DNA of 21,845 bases from JAAZLA01 sp964560975 (lineage in GTDB: Bacteria; Spirochaetota; Spirochaetia; Treponematales; Treponemataceae). The notes beneath the pieces were generated by a model. That model was not told where the DNA came from, searched no databases, and saw nothing but the letters and a program-made list of their open reading frames with translations. The stretch spans positions 1-21,845 of the forward strand of contig CAZLNE010000029.1 of the NCBI GenBank assembly GCA_964560975.1, given 5' to 3'. The position numbers and the translations under genes are program-made. Of the stretch, positions 6,682 through 14,611 are shown in pieces; the stretch's first letter is position 1, and every line of letters begins with the position of its first letter.

Positions 6682-8589
6682 TTATTTTTTTCTTATAGTA
6701 GGATCAAATTGACGAGCCATATCTATGCTGCCAATTTTCTCATACACTTTTGCTATTTTCTTTTTAATTCTTACATCATTTGGAAAAAGTTTACATGCTG
6801 AGCGCAAGGTATCCAGAGCTTTTTCTATTTCATTAAGCTGAAGGAGCAAACTGGATTCTATTAAAGCTCCATCAGGATCGAGCTTATACGCTTTATGCCA
6901 TAATTGAACAAAGCGCAATGCCTGTGCATGCATCGAAAGTTTAACCAGGCAATAGACATATCTGTGCATGACGTGGCGGTCACTAGGATCTTGTTGTAAA
7001 AGACTGCGGTATAACACAGCACTCTTATGATACTCACCCGCCCTTCTTCTTAATGATGCTAAATTTCTTGTCAGCGTTTCCTGATGTGAAGAGTACGGAA
7101 TAAGCATTTCAATATTATCAGCAGCAGCCTTCCACTTTTGTTGTATGGTTAAGAAACGTATATACTTTTTACGCACTGATACATTTGAAGACCAGTTTTG
7201 CAGGTAAGACTTGTATGCATTATCCAAATCTCTCTTTCTTTGTGTTTGTTCACAACAGTCAATAAGCATGCCGTAGTACTGCTCATTTTTATCATCAAAT
7301 TCTAATAGTTTTTTAATCCATGTTTCTGCCAAGTCCGCTAGTCCAACTTGTAAATACTGCGACGCAAGAATTCCCATCATATACATATCGCGAGGATTTT
7401 TTAGATAGACTTTTTGTACTTGTTCAAGAACTTCTTTTGGATCCTTGCCGCTCTTTGCATCACAAATTACAGAATAGTACTGCACGGTATCTGCATCCAA
7501 ACTGATAGTAGCATCTTTTCTCAAAAGTTCATGTTGAAGCTGCTGCCAATCTTCCATAGAAAGATAGGTCATTAATAGTCCATACCGGTATGCTGCATAT
7601 GTTGCATCAAGTGATCGGGCTTTAGAAAAATGATTCAAAGCCTCTTTGTATTTACCAAGATTTCTGCAGGCTTCGCCCATTAAGCAGTGGACAACGGCAT
7701 CCGGTCCAAAAATCTTAACGTACATTCTTCCTGCTTCGATTGCTCCCTTCCAGTTTTCTTCAAGAAGGGCATTTTTAATAATATCAATAGATTGTATTTG
7801 TTTGTTATTACCGGAAGGAAGTGAAAAATCAAAACTGGGAAATTGTCCTGCAAGTGCGCTGCTTAATTTTTTTGCGTCTTCAAGTTTCCCCATCATAGTC
7901 AACACAGAAAGCTCATACCAACGTAATGAAGGATCCTGAGGAGAAAGAGACGAGGCAATTTTGTATTCTGATAATGCTTCTGTAAGCATACCTGTTTCAC
8001 GAAGACTATGAGCCTTGTATAAATGAACTAGAACTGCATCCATTCCATTTGAAATGCAAAAATCAAACATGCGTAAGGCAAGATCTGCATTTCCGGAATT
8101 GTAGGTTTTAACTGCTTCTACAAATAAACTGTTTTGATACGCTTGATTAATGCGTTGATCATCAGGATCTATGTAAAGAGCCTGCTTAAAAATAGCTAAA
8201 GCCTCTGAGTTTTTCCCGCACTTAAAATACGCTGTTCCTAATAAACTGCAGGTTGTTGCAGAATCTGGCTTTAATTCAAGGCTTCTTTTAAAGCAGGAGA
8301 TGGCCATGGTATATGAAGCCATTGCAAGATAAGAACGGCCTAAAAAAAACCATCCATCAGGATCATCTTCTCGAAGGCTCAAATACGCATTTAAAGATGA
8401 AACTGAAAGTGCATATTGATTCATAGCATGATACGATCGTGCTAAGTACAATAAGACTTCCGGTTTTTCTGTAACACCCTGCAGCGTCAATGACTCGAGA
8501 AGACTAGCGGCCTTTTTATAATCTCTTTTTTTTCCTGCATCTATTGCGCGGATAAAGACCTTTTCATAGTCCTCTCGATTGGGAATCAT
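6682..8589 (-). CDS. large tetratricopeptide-repeat protein, cytoplasmic
   Basis: Protein of 635 residues built almost wholly from TPR-type helix pairs. Clear units run from about 43 to 150 ('LLYLARSYHAMNQYALSVSSLN', 'GWFFLGRSYLAMASYTMAISCF', 'CSLLGTAYFKCGKNSEALAIF'), with more diverged units to the C-terminus ('GALIESSLLLQLNEIEKALDTL'). No signal peptide or membrane helix is seen, so it should act in the cytoplasm as a protein-protein scaffold. It starts 4 bp after the pta stop, so the two genes are cotranscribed; I recall the same adjacency in Treponema. The link to acetate metabolism is unknown. A terminator separates it from the H1-like gene. Confidence 0.85.
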   Translation of the reverse strand: MIPNREDYEKVFIRAIDAGKKRDYKKAASLLESLTLQGVTEKPEVLLYLARSYHAMNQYALSVSSLNAYLSLREDDPDGWFFLGRSYLAMASYTMAISCFKRSLELKPDSATTCSLLGTAYFKCGKNSEALAIFKQALYIDPDDQRINQAYQNSLFVEAVKTYNSGNADLALRMFDFCISNGMDAVLVHLYKAHSLRETGMLTEALSEYKIASSLSPQDPSLRWYELSVLTMMGKLEDAKKLSSALAGQFPSFDFSLPSGNNKQIQSIDIIKNALLEENWKGAIEAGRMYVKIFGPDAVVHCLMGEACRNLGKYKEALNHFSKARSLDATYAAYRYGLLMTYLSMEDWQQLQHELLRKDATISLDADTVQYYSVICDAKSGKDPKEVLEQVQKVYLKNPRDMYMMGILASQYLQVGLADLAETWIKKLLEFDDKNEQYYGMLIDCCEQTQRKRDLDNAYKSYLQNWSSNVSVRKKYIRFLTIQQKWKAAADNIEMLIPYSSHQETLTRNLASLRRRAGEYHKSAVLYRSLLQQDPSDRHVMHRYVYCLVKLSMHAQALRFVQLWHKAYKLDPDGALIESSLLLQLNEIEKALDTLRSACKLFPNDVRIKKKIAKVYEKIGSIDMARQFDPTIRKK

Positions 8590-8593
8590 ACGG

Positions 8594-9601
8594 TTACTGA
8601 TTCTTTCCTGCTTGAACCATAGTCACAGCGGCTACAGTTACAATGTCGTCAACTGAACAGCCGCGTGAAAGATCGCTTATTGGTTTTGCAAAACCTTGTA
8701 AAAATGGACCAAAGGCTTCAGCACCAGCAAGACGCTGAACTAATTTGTAGCCAATGTTGCCTGCACCTAAATCGGGGAATACTAAGGTGTTAACCTTGCC
8801 GGTAATAGGACTTCCTGGAGCTTTCTTTTCTGTAATTGCAGGAATTAATGCAGCATCTGCCTGGAGTTCACCATCGAGCAGCAGCTGTGGAGCCTTTGCT
8901 TTAGCAAGACGGACAGCTTCCTGTACACGCAGAACGTTTTCATCTTTTCCGCCTGAACCTTTAGTTGAAAATGAAAGCATAGCAACAACCGGCTCAACGC
9001 CAATAAGATTTTTACAGGAATCACCTGCAGAAATTGCAATATCAGCAAGCTGTTCAGAGGAAGGAGTTGGAATAACAGCACAATCGGAGAAAATCATCAT
9101 ACCGTCAGAACCCCAGTTTTTATCCTTCATCTGCATGACAAAGCATGATGAAGCGGTTTTTGAACCAGGAGCAGTTCCAATAATAGTTAGACCGGAACGC
9201 AAAACATCTGCCGTAGTTGATTCAGCACCAGCAACCATAGAATCGGCCTTATTGAGCCTTACCATCATTGCACCAAACCGAAGCGTATTTTTCATATCGA
9301 TTTCAGCTTGCTCTAGAGTCATGCCCTTATGTTTTCTCAATTCGTAATATGTACTGCAAAACTCAGAAAACAACGGTGATGTTTCGGGATTGCATAAGGT
9401 TACACCGGAAAGATTAATACCCTTTTCCTGTGCAATCTTTTTAATAACTTCTTCTTTTCCTAATAGGATTACTTCTTTTGAGAGTTTCTCAGAAATAATG
9501 CGTGCAGCAGCAGCAACTGTACGTTCCTCTGTACCTTCAGGTAATACAAGGCGGTTTTGATATTCCACTGCCTTGCTCTTCATTAGTTTAACAAAATCCA
9601 T
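8594..9601 (-). CDS. pta: phosphate acetyltransferase
   Basis: Interconverts acetyl-CoA and acetyl phosphate; with acetate kinase it makes ATP in acetate-forming anaerobes. The protein is 335 residues, the length of the short Pta class without the N-terminal regulatory domain. Family signatures are seen: 'NRLVLPEGTEERTVAAA' near the start, 'DGELQADAALIP', 'NTLVFPDLGAGNIGYKL' and 'QGFAKPISDLSRGCSVDDI'. The ATG at 9601 has AAGGAT at 7 bp and is preferred over an upstream in-frame ATG at 9637, which would add 12 non-conserved residues and lies on the predicted promoter. The gene heads a two-gene operon with the TPR protein and is divergent from the bactofilin gene. Confidence 0.97.
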   Translation of the reverse strand: MDFVKLMKSKAVEYQNRLVLPEGTEERTVAAAARIISEKLSKEVILLGKEEVIKKIAQEKGINLSGVTLCNPETSPLFSEFCSTYYELRKHKGMTLEQAEIDMKNTLRFGAMMVRLNKADSMVAGAESTTADVLRSGLTIIGTAPGSKTASSCFVMQMKDKNWGSDGMMIFSDCAVIPTPSSEQLADIAISAGDSCKNLIGVEPVVAMLSFSTKGSGGKDENVLRVQEAVRLAKAKAPQLLLDGELQADAALIPAITEKKAPGSPITGKVNTLVFPDLGAGNIGYKLVQRLAGAEAFGPFLQGFAKPISDLSRGCSVDDIVTVAAVTMVQAGKNQ

Positions 9602-9637
9602 AATAATATCCTTATCTATAAAACAAATAATTACCAT

Positions 9638-9666
9638 AGAATACTGCTATAGCTTAAAACACTCAA
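9638..9666 (-). promoter_or_regulatory. predicted pta promoter
   Basis: Minus strand: TTGAGT (9661-9666), 17 bp spacer, TATTCT (9638-9643). Transcription would start near 9631 and give a leader of about 30 bases containing the pta ribosome site. Both boxes match four or five consensus positions. Confidence 0.55.
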
Positions 9667-9681
9667 GTACTTTTTTTAGTA

Positions 9682-9710
9682 TTGACGCTGATAGTTTTTA
9701 ACTATACATT
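9682..9710 (+). promoter_or_regulatory. predicted bactofilin promoter, possibly leaderless
   Basis: TTGACG (9682-9687) is followed after 17 bp by TACATT (9705-9710); TATACA at 9703 is an alternative -10. Either would start transcription at or within a few bases of the ATG at 9717. No Shine-Dalgarno sequence is present. Confidence 0.5.
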
Positions 9711-9716
9711 AGTATC

Positions 9717-10085
9717 ATGCTAGAAGGTAAAGATTCCCAATTTTTAGAATTGGAAGAAGAAGATTTTGACACTATCCTCGCAAGCGATATAACATTTTCT
9801 GGAACTATCAAGTTTTCAAAGCCCTTTATGATAAGGGGAACAGTAACCGGACTTATTGAAGCAACCAGCGATCTTGTTATTGATAATAATGCTGCAGTAT
9901 ATGCAGATATTATTGCAGACAGAGTATTAGTACGCGGGAAGGTTGAAGGAAATATCAAGGCTAAAAGCTTAGTTTTTGTTACCGTAAATGGTTCTGTAAC
10001 GGGTGATATTTCATCGGCACAAGTAGTTCTTGAACCGGGAAGTACATTTACCGGCCGCTGTGTTATGACATGTGACGGACAATAA
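9717..10085 (+). CDS. bactofilin family cytoskeletal protein
   Basis: Small polymer-forming protein of 122 residues. The core from about 20 to 115 shows the short right-handed beta-helix pattern of bactofilins: alternating V/I with regular glycines ('FSGTIKFSKPFMIRGTVTGLIEA', 'ADRVLVRGKVEGNIKAKSLVFV', 'NGSVTGDISSAQVVLEPGSTF'). Bactofilins assemble into nucleotide-free filaments in the cytoplasm and often recruit peptidoglycan enzymes to shape the cell; a helical-cell role is an inference. The N-terminal 20 residues are acidic. It is first in a run with a periplasmic TPR protein (14 bp downstream) and mtaB. No ribosome site precedes the ATG. Confidence 0.92.
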   Translation: MLEGKDSQFLELEEEDFDTILASDITFSGTIKFSKPFMIRGTVTGLIEATSDLVIDNNAAVYADIIADRVLVRGKVEGNIKAKSLVFVTVNGSVTGDISSAQVVLEPGSTFTGRCVMTCDGQ

Positions 10086-10099
10086 GATAAGACAGGGGT

Positions 10100-10735
10100 A
10101 TGCACAAAATAAGCCGGAACATCATATTTTATATTTGTATTCTACTTTCAATTCAATCTACGGCATTTGCGCAGCAAAAGCCGGATGCGCTAAAAGAATA
10201 TAAAGCCGGAAATTATGAGAAAGCAATATCTATTTGTGAAGACGAAATTCGGCTTAATGAACATAGTTTAGATTCATATGTTGTCTTATGCTGGAGCCTT
10301 GTTGCAAATAAACAATATTCTGAGGCAGAATTTTGGGCTTCCAGAGCGCGAAAGATAGCCCAATATGATCAAAGAGTAATTGAAGTACTTGCAGAATCAA
10401 AATACTATCAGGGTAAAAACGCAGAAGCACTTAATCTATTTCAGGAATACTTATCACTCGTACCTCTCAACGCAGACCGGGTTGGAACTGCATTTTACTT
10501 CATGGGAGAAATTTTTATTCGTCAGGCAAAATTCGAACATGCTGATATTGCCCTCTCCCAAGCGTTAAGAATTGAACCACTGCGGTCTACCTGGTGGGTC
10601 AGACTAGCTTATGCACGCGAAATGACGAGGGACTACGCGAAAGCGCTTCTTGCCTATGAACAGGCTTTAGGTTTGAGCCCTTTTTTAGAAGACGCTGTAA
10701 ACGGAAGAGATCGCGTAAAGAAACTTATACGGTAA
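10100..10735 (+). CDS. exported TPR protein
   Basis: Protein of 211 residues with a signal peptide (about 1-24, basic start, hydrophobic core, cleavage after AFA), so it should be periplasmic or membrane-anchored. Four or more TPR units follow: 'ALKEYKAGNYEKAISICEDEI', a unit around 'YVVLCWSLVANKQYSEAEFWA', 'AESKYYQGKNAEALNLFQEYL' and the last near 'VRLAYAREMTRDYAKALLAYEQAL'. These usually form protein-binding scaffolds. It lies 14 bp after the bactofilin gene and 12 bp before mtaB, so all three are probably cotranscribed. A role in cell-envelope assembly with bactofilin is plausible but unproven. AGGGG precedes the ATG closely. Confidence 0.85.
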   Translation: MHKISRNIIFYICILLSIQSTAFAQQKPDALKEYKAGNYEKAISICEDEIRLNEHSLDSYVVLCWSLVANKQYSEAEFWASRARKIAQYDQRVIEVLAESKYYQGKNAEALNLFQEYLSLVPLNADRVGTAFYFMGEIFIRQAKFEHADIALSQALRIEPLRSTWWVRLAYAREMTRDYAKALLAYEQALGLSPFLEDAVNGRDRVKKLIR

Positions 10736-10747
10736 CCTTAATAATCA

Positions 10748-12175
10748 ATGAAAATACATGTAGAAACCCTTGGATGCAAACTTAATCAAATAGAAAGCGA
10801 AAGTGCCTCAAATTCCTTCTTTACCGAAGGATTCAGCATATCTATGAAGCCTTTAACGCGCGAAGCCGGTATCCAAAGCGGAGTTCTCCTTTGTATTATC
10901 AATACTTGTACAGTTACCGGAAAGGCAGAGCAAAAAGCACGCAGACTTATTAATCTGCTGCTTGAGCTATGTCCTCATTGTCCCATTTTAGTTACCGGCT
11001 GCTACGCAGAGCTTGATGCAGAAATCATAAAGGCAATTGATGAGAGGATTGTTGTCCTTCCAGGCAGTCAAAAAGGACTGTTAGCTGAAATTCCGCATCT
11101 ATTAAAAACATATTCACAGCAGTGCGGTTTGATGCAGGATTCAGAGCTGAATGCAGAAAAAGGCTTATTAATAATTGAATACTTAAAACTTCAGGTGACA
11201 AACCTTACAAGCACCTCTAGAGACAAGCAAACGGTATTCAATCTTTCAACAGACAATTTTTTTCAACATTCACGCTCTTCAATTAAGATTCAGGACGGAT
11301 GTAATAATCACTGTACCTATTGCAGAATAAGACTTGCAAGAGGAACATCAGTATCACTTGAGGCCGAAGAAATACTAAAAAGAGTTCAGCAAAACGAAAA
11401 AGCCGGACATCGCGAAGTAGTTATCACCGGTGTAAATCTGAGTCAATATAAATCTATGTATGAAGATACCCCTATTGATATTGCTGATCTTCTCAGAATT
11501 CTTATTAAAAATACCAGCTATATATCTTTTAGAATCTCAAGTTTATACCCTGAACGTGTCGATACTAACTTATGTGAGGTATTAAAACACGAAAGGGTTC
11601 GTCCTCATTTTCATCTTTCTATTCAATCAGGAAGTGATGCTATCTTAAAACTAATGAAACGCCCTTATCAAGTACAGCAAGTTAATACTGCAGTTGAACG
11701 CTTACGGGCTATTAAGAAAGATGCCTTCATTGCCTGCGATATTATTACAGGCTTTCCTGGAGAGACTGATGAAGATTTTGAGAAAACGCGGCAAATGTGC
11801 AAGGATCTTAATTTTACATGGATACATGCATTTCCTTTTTCAGCCCGTCCCGGTACAGAGGCCTATACAATGAAACCTGTTATAGGAACACATATTGCAT
11901 CCGAGCGTGTCTTAGTATTGACAGCGATTGCACAAGAACAGAAACAGAAGTTTGTGCAGAGTATGAAGGGGAAACATCTTAAGGCTATTGTGGAAAAAAG
12001 GGAAACACTTCCATTGCGTGCTGTTACAGAAAACTTTCTTCACACAGAGCTTATAATCCCCGAGACAATTGATCCTGAATCAATTAAGGGGAAAGAGATT
12101 ATAGTAAGCATTATTGAAAAAAGCTGTTTGAAAAATTGTGATGCAAAAGCAAAATTTCTACAGCTGACACAGTGA
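10748..12175 (+). CDS. mtaB: tRNA (t6A37) methylthiotransferase MtaB
   Basis: Radical-SAM enzyme that adds a methylthio group to N6-threonylcarbamoyladenosine at position 37 of ANN-decoding tRNAs. The 475-residue protein has the family layout: an N-terminal UPF0004 domain with cysteines C10 ('ETLGCKLNQIE'), C54 ('NTCTVTGKAEQKARR') and C85 ('VTGCYAELD') for the auxiliary 4Fe-4S cluster, then radical-SAM C185-x3-C189-x2-C192 in 'QDGCNNHCTYCRIRLARG', then 'HLSIQSGSD' and 'DIITGFPGETDEDF'. 'LGCKLNQ' and 'CTVTGKAEQK' favour MtaB over MiaB or RimO. The C-terminal 80 residues are a TRAM-like domain. It is somewhat longer than usual (about 430), with an extra segment at about 125-170. Substrate tRNA-Lys(UUU) is encoded downstream. 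Confidence 0.93.
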   Translation: MKIHVETLGCKLNQIESESASNSFFTEGFSISMKPLTREAGIQSGVLLCIINTCTVTGKAEQKARRLINLLLELCPHCPILVTGCYAELDAEIIKAIDERIVVLPGSQKGLLAEIPHLLKTYSQQCGLMQDSELNAEKGLLIIEYLKLQVTNLTSTSRDKQTVFNLSTDNFFQHSRSSIKIQDGCNNHCTYCRIRLARGTSVSLEAEEILKRVQQNEKAGHREVVITGVNLSQYKSMYEDTPIDIADLLRILIKNTSYISFRISSLYPERVDTNLCEVLKHERVRPHFHLSIQSGSDAILKLMKRPYQVQQVNTAVERLRAIKKDAFIACDIITGFPGETDEDFEKTRQMCKDLNFTWIHAFPFSARPGTEAYTMKPVIGTHIASERVLVLTAIAQEQKQKFVQSMKGKHLKAIVEKRETLPLRAVTENFLHTELIIPETIDPESIKGKEIIVSIIEKSCLKNCDAKAKFLQLTQ

Positions 12176-12229
12176 TATCTCTACTATCTCCATTATTCTG
12201 TAACTTAATTATTGTTTGACTTGTTTTTT

Positions 12230-12253
12230 ACTATAGTAAGGGTTACTATTAGT
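12230..12253. promoter_or_regulatory. dyad in front of the lipoprotein-OMP operon
   Basis: The arms ACTATAGTAA and TTACTATTAGT pair around a GGG centre with one bulged base. The left arm contains TATAGT, a good -10 candidate, with TTGACT 10 bp upstream at a spacing too short for a normal -35. It could be an operator or a stem in the 5' leader about 70-90 bp before the lipoprotein ATG. Confidence 0.35.
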
Positions 12254-12319
12254 TGTGTGCAGGCATAGTTTTACAAAAGACTAATGAATTTCATAGTAAC
12301 ATTTTTTTGGAGGATGCCT

Positions 12320-13087
12320 ATGACAAGATTAATTAAAACAGGTGCAGTTATTGCGTTGAGTATATGTTTATTGGGATGTGATTTTTTCACCGCATCATGG
12401 GGTGTTAGTTTAAAGAGAGATCAAACAACTCTTCTTAAAGGATTATCTACCAAGGACTTAGCCGACCTCCTCTCTGATCCCTCTTTTATTTCTGATCCTA
12501 TTTCAAGTTCCAGCCTGCTTGCTGCACTAGGCAGTAAACCGGCGGCAGAAATTCAAGCTCTGACTCCAGAAGATAAAGAATCCATATTAGAACTTACTGT
12601 CAATGCAGGTGTTCCAATAGAGACAATTACAAGTATTATAGACGGAAGCGGCACTGAAGCCGATCCAGGCAGCATAATTGCTCAGCTCATTCCTAATCTT
12701 CCGGTTATTGATACTGCTGCAGCCGTTGCTGTCCTAACAGACCCAGAGACCTTAGAAGGCGCTGATGCCACAATGATAGCCGCTGCTGCAGTAAGTGTAT
12801 TACTGCAAGTCACTGCCTCTGAAACTACAGGAGAAGAAAACCAGGGTGAAGCCGCAGAGCAGCTTCTCAACAACTTAATGGAATCTATTGAAGAAAGCCC
12901 TGAAGATACTTCGCCTGAGGATCTGGTAGAACAGATGATTACGGATGGAACGGTATCGGAAGGTGTTAGAGATGAAATGATTGCAGTAATTACAGCTTTT
13001 CAGGTTCTCTCCGGTGATTCATCAACAGGTATAGACAGATCTGGTGAGATTGGTGATGGAACGGATCTTACTAGCTTATTTTCCTAA
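12320..13087 (+). CDS. lipoprotein, unknown function
   Basis: A 255-residue protein starting MTRLIKTGAV. A short basic start and hydrophobic run end in LLGC with the lipid-modified cysteine at 20, a standard lipobox, so it should be anchored to the inner or outer membrane. The mature part is acidic, alanine/serine/threonine-rich and probably alpha-helical, with no domain I recognise. GGAGG ends 6 bp before the ATG at 12320. In-frame ATGs at 12284 and 12314 are upstream of, or pressed against, that site and would bury the signal peptide. The outer-membrane protein gene follows after 56 bp, so the pair likely works together, for example as a lipoprotein partner of a barrel, but this is inference. 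Confidence 0.85.
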   Translation: MTRLIKTGAVIALSICLLGCDFFTASWGVSLKRDQTTLLKGLSTKDLADLLSDPSFISDPISSSSLLAALGSKPAAEIQALTPEDKESILELTVNAGVPIETITSIIDGSGTEADPGSIIAQLIPNLPVIDTAAAVAVLTDPETLEGADATMIAAAAVSVLLQVTASETTGEENQGEAAEQLLNNLMESIEESPEDTSPEDLVEQMITDGTVSEGVRDEMIAVITAFQVLSGDSSTGIDRSGEIGDGTDLTSLFS

Positions 13088-13143
13088 GAGAAAACGTAAC
13101 ACCGGCATCAGTTTATCTGCTTGAACACGACAGGAGCACTTAT

Positions 13144-14346
13144 ATGAAGAAGCTTATTACAATACTATTTGCAGCGTTATGTATATACTCATTTATAGCA
13201 TCAGAAACATTTGAATATGAATTTACCATGCCGACTATAGAGTATGCAAGAGATTTAGGAATGGGTTCTGCATATGTAACAGACACCACAACGTATTTTT
13301 CATTTTTATCAAACCCTGCAAGTCTTGGATTCACAGGAGATAAAACTCTCTTTCCAACCCTGAATACCAGATTGGCAGGTCCATTAAACCTAATTCCTCA
13401 GTCACTTGAGTCTCTTCGAGCTGGAAACTTTGATGTAATAGAAGTGCTTAGTAAAACTCTCTCTGAATCCAAAGGAATAAACGCAGCTTTTAACATTGCC
13501 GGTCCCCTAAATTTTGGATCCATAAAAAAAGGATTTGGATGGGGTATTTTTAACGAAACCTATACCTCTTTTGATATTCCCTCTCTCATATCATCAACTT
13601 TTTATGCAGGAAACGAAACTTTAGTAAGGCTTGGTTATGGATACGCTCTTAAACTTCCTGTCCCCATAACGATTTCTGTGGGATTATCTACAGATTTAGT
13701 TAATAGGATTGAGGGTCTATATACCTTAAAAACATCAGAAATGATGAGTCTGATGGGGGGAGAAGAATTTTCATTCGCCTCACTTATTATGCCGGTTTAT
13801 ACATCATTCGGATACGGACTTGATGCAGGTATTACATTTAAACTATTTAATGTTGTATCTATTAGTTATGTTTGGGATGACTTTTTCTACGGAGTGTATA
13901 CACAAAAATCAGACCTCATTACTAAGATAATTAATAAACCAGCAGAGCTTTCCTCCTACACCTCTGCTGATAGTACAAAAACTGTTTTTGGTACCAGTAA
14001 AAAGATGACTGCAGGTATTGGCGTGGAAATTCCTCTCGCGGACATTTCTAAGAATCTTATATCTTCGTGGATTGTTATGGTTGACTGCAACGATTTACTT
14101 AGTGTTTTTGCAAATAACCCTGCAAAACGGAATCCGGTATTAGAATTTTCTGCAGGCACAGAGCTTGTCTTGCACAAAACTATTATTCTTAGATTTGGTA
14201 TAGATGAGATGTATCCGGCGGCTGGTATAGGTATCCGCCTGGGTGCTTTTAATATTGATGCATCAATTTATGGTCAAGAGTTAGGACGTGAGCCGGGCAG
14301 CCGCCCGCAGCTCAATACAGCTTTCTCAATCGGTTTTTATAAATAG
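13144..14346 (+). CDS. predicted outer membrane beta-barrel protein
   Basis: A 400-residue protein with a signal peptide (about 1-19). The mature start, 'EYARDLGMGSAYVTDT' then 'YFSFLSNPASLGF', follows the pattern 'R..GMG.A......NPA.L.F' of PorV/FadL-like barrels, including the treponemal UPF0164 group. Alternating hydrophobic strands recur along the chain ('LVRLGYGYALKL', 'FGYGLDAGITFKLFNVVSISYVW', 'FNIDASIYG'), and it ends in an aromatic strand 'AFSIGFYK'. I expect an outer-membrane channel or a PorV-like assembly factor; substrate unknown. AGGAG lies 7 bp before the ATG. It is 56 bp downstream of the lipoprotein gene, with no terminator between them. Confidence 0.75.
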   Translation: MKKLITILFAALCIYSFIASETFEYEFTMPTIEYARDLGMGSAYVTDTTTYFSFLSNPASLGFTGDKTLFPTLNTRLAGPLNLIPQSLESLRAGNFDVIEVLSKTLSESKGINAAFNIAGPLNFGSIKKGFGWGIFNETYTSFDIPSLISSTFYAGNETLVRLGYGYALKLPVPITISVGLSTDLVNRIEGLYTLKTSEMMSLMGGEEFSFASLIMPVYTSFGYGLDAGITFKLFNVVSISYVWDDFFYGVYTQKSDLITKIINKPAELSSYTSADSTKTVFGTSKKMTAGIGVEIPLADISKNLISSWIVMVDCNDLLSVFANNPAKRNPVLEFSAGTELVLHKTIILRFGIDEMYPAAGIGIRLGAFNIDASIYGQELGREPGSRPQLNTAFSIGFYK

Positions 14347-14360
14347 ATTAGTGAAACTTA

Positions 14361-14389
14361 TTGACAAAAAAAATCTATTATTGTATAGT
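14361..14389 (+). promoter_or_regulatory. strong promoter of tRNA-Lys
   Basis: Consensus TTGACA (14361-14366), 17 bp A-rich spacer, TATAGT (14384-14389). Transcription would start near 14396, giving a 5' leader of about 20 bases for RNase P removal before the tRNA. Confidence 0.88.
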
Positions 14390-14416
14390 GGTCAAGCATT
14401 CAGCAATGATTGCTTT

Positions 14417-14489
14417 GGGCTACTAGCTCAGTAGGTAGAGCAACGCCCTTTTAAGGCGTGGGTCGATGGTTCGAATCCATCGTAGCTCA
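14417..14489 (+). tRNA. tRNA-Lys (anticodon UUU)
   Basis: A 73-base cloverleaf without encoded CCA. The acceptor GGGCTAC pairs with GTAGCTC (one G-T pair), the D stem is GCTC/GAGC, the anticodon stem is ACGCC/GGCGT with loop CTTTTAA (anticodon TTT), the variable loop is five bases, the T stem is GATGG/CCATC with loop TTCGAAT, and the discriminator is A. It has its own promoter and terminator. It is a predicted substrate of the MtaB enzyme encoded at 10748, which acts on t6A in ANN-decoding tRNAs. Confidence 0.97.
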
Positions 14490-14492
14490 AGA
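14472..14492 (+). repeat. 21-bp direct repeat, copy 1 (tRNA-Lys 3' end)
   Basis: From the T loop to just past the discriminator base, beginning CGAATCCATC. The same 21 bases recur at 14691-14711. A duplicated tRNA 3' end is the usual footprint of an integrase attachment site. Confidence 0.85.
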
Positions 14493-14527
14493 AAAAGAAC
14501 GAATCTTTTGATTCGTTCTTTTTTTTT
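14492..14527 (+). terminator. terminator 1 after tRNA-Lys
   Basis: A perfect stem of 14 bp (AAAAAGAACGAATC with GATTCGTTCTTTTT) with a TTTT loop, running into a T tract on the plus strand and an A tract on the left arm, so it could act in both directions. It begins 3 bp after the tRNA. Confidence 0.93.
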
Positions 14528-14545
14528 ACTATAAACAGGATTCCT

Positions 14546-14578
14546 AAGTAAAAGAAACGTCCTGTTTCTTTTACTTTT
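14546..14578. terminator. second hairpin after tRNA-Lys
   Basis: A perfect 13-bp stem (AAGTAAAAGAAAC with GTTTCTTTTACTT), loop GTCCT, followed by two more T. An alternative pairing exists: AAACAGGA at 14533-14540 with TCCTGTTT at 14560-14567, so the two folds exclude each other. Confidence 0.6.
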
Positions 14579-14611
14579 CGAGTTTGTGGTTCTCACAAAC
14601 TCGATTTTTTT
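14578..14611 (+). terminator. third hairpin after tRNA-Lys
   Basis: An 11-bp perfect stem (TCGAGTTTGTG with CACAAACTCGA), loop GTTCT, then seven T. A textbook Rho-independent terminator although no gene lies between it and terminator 1. Confidence 0.85.

Noticed and set aside
8754..9347. Plus-strand open frame of 197 codons inside pta.
   Set aside because: Antisense shadow: pta carries all family signatures on the minus strand.
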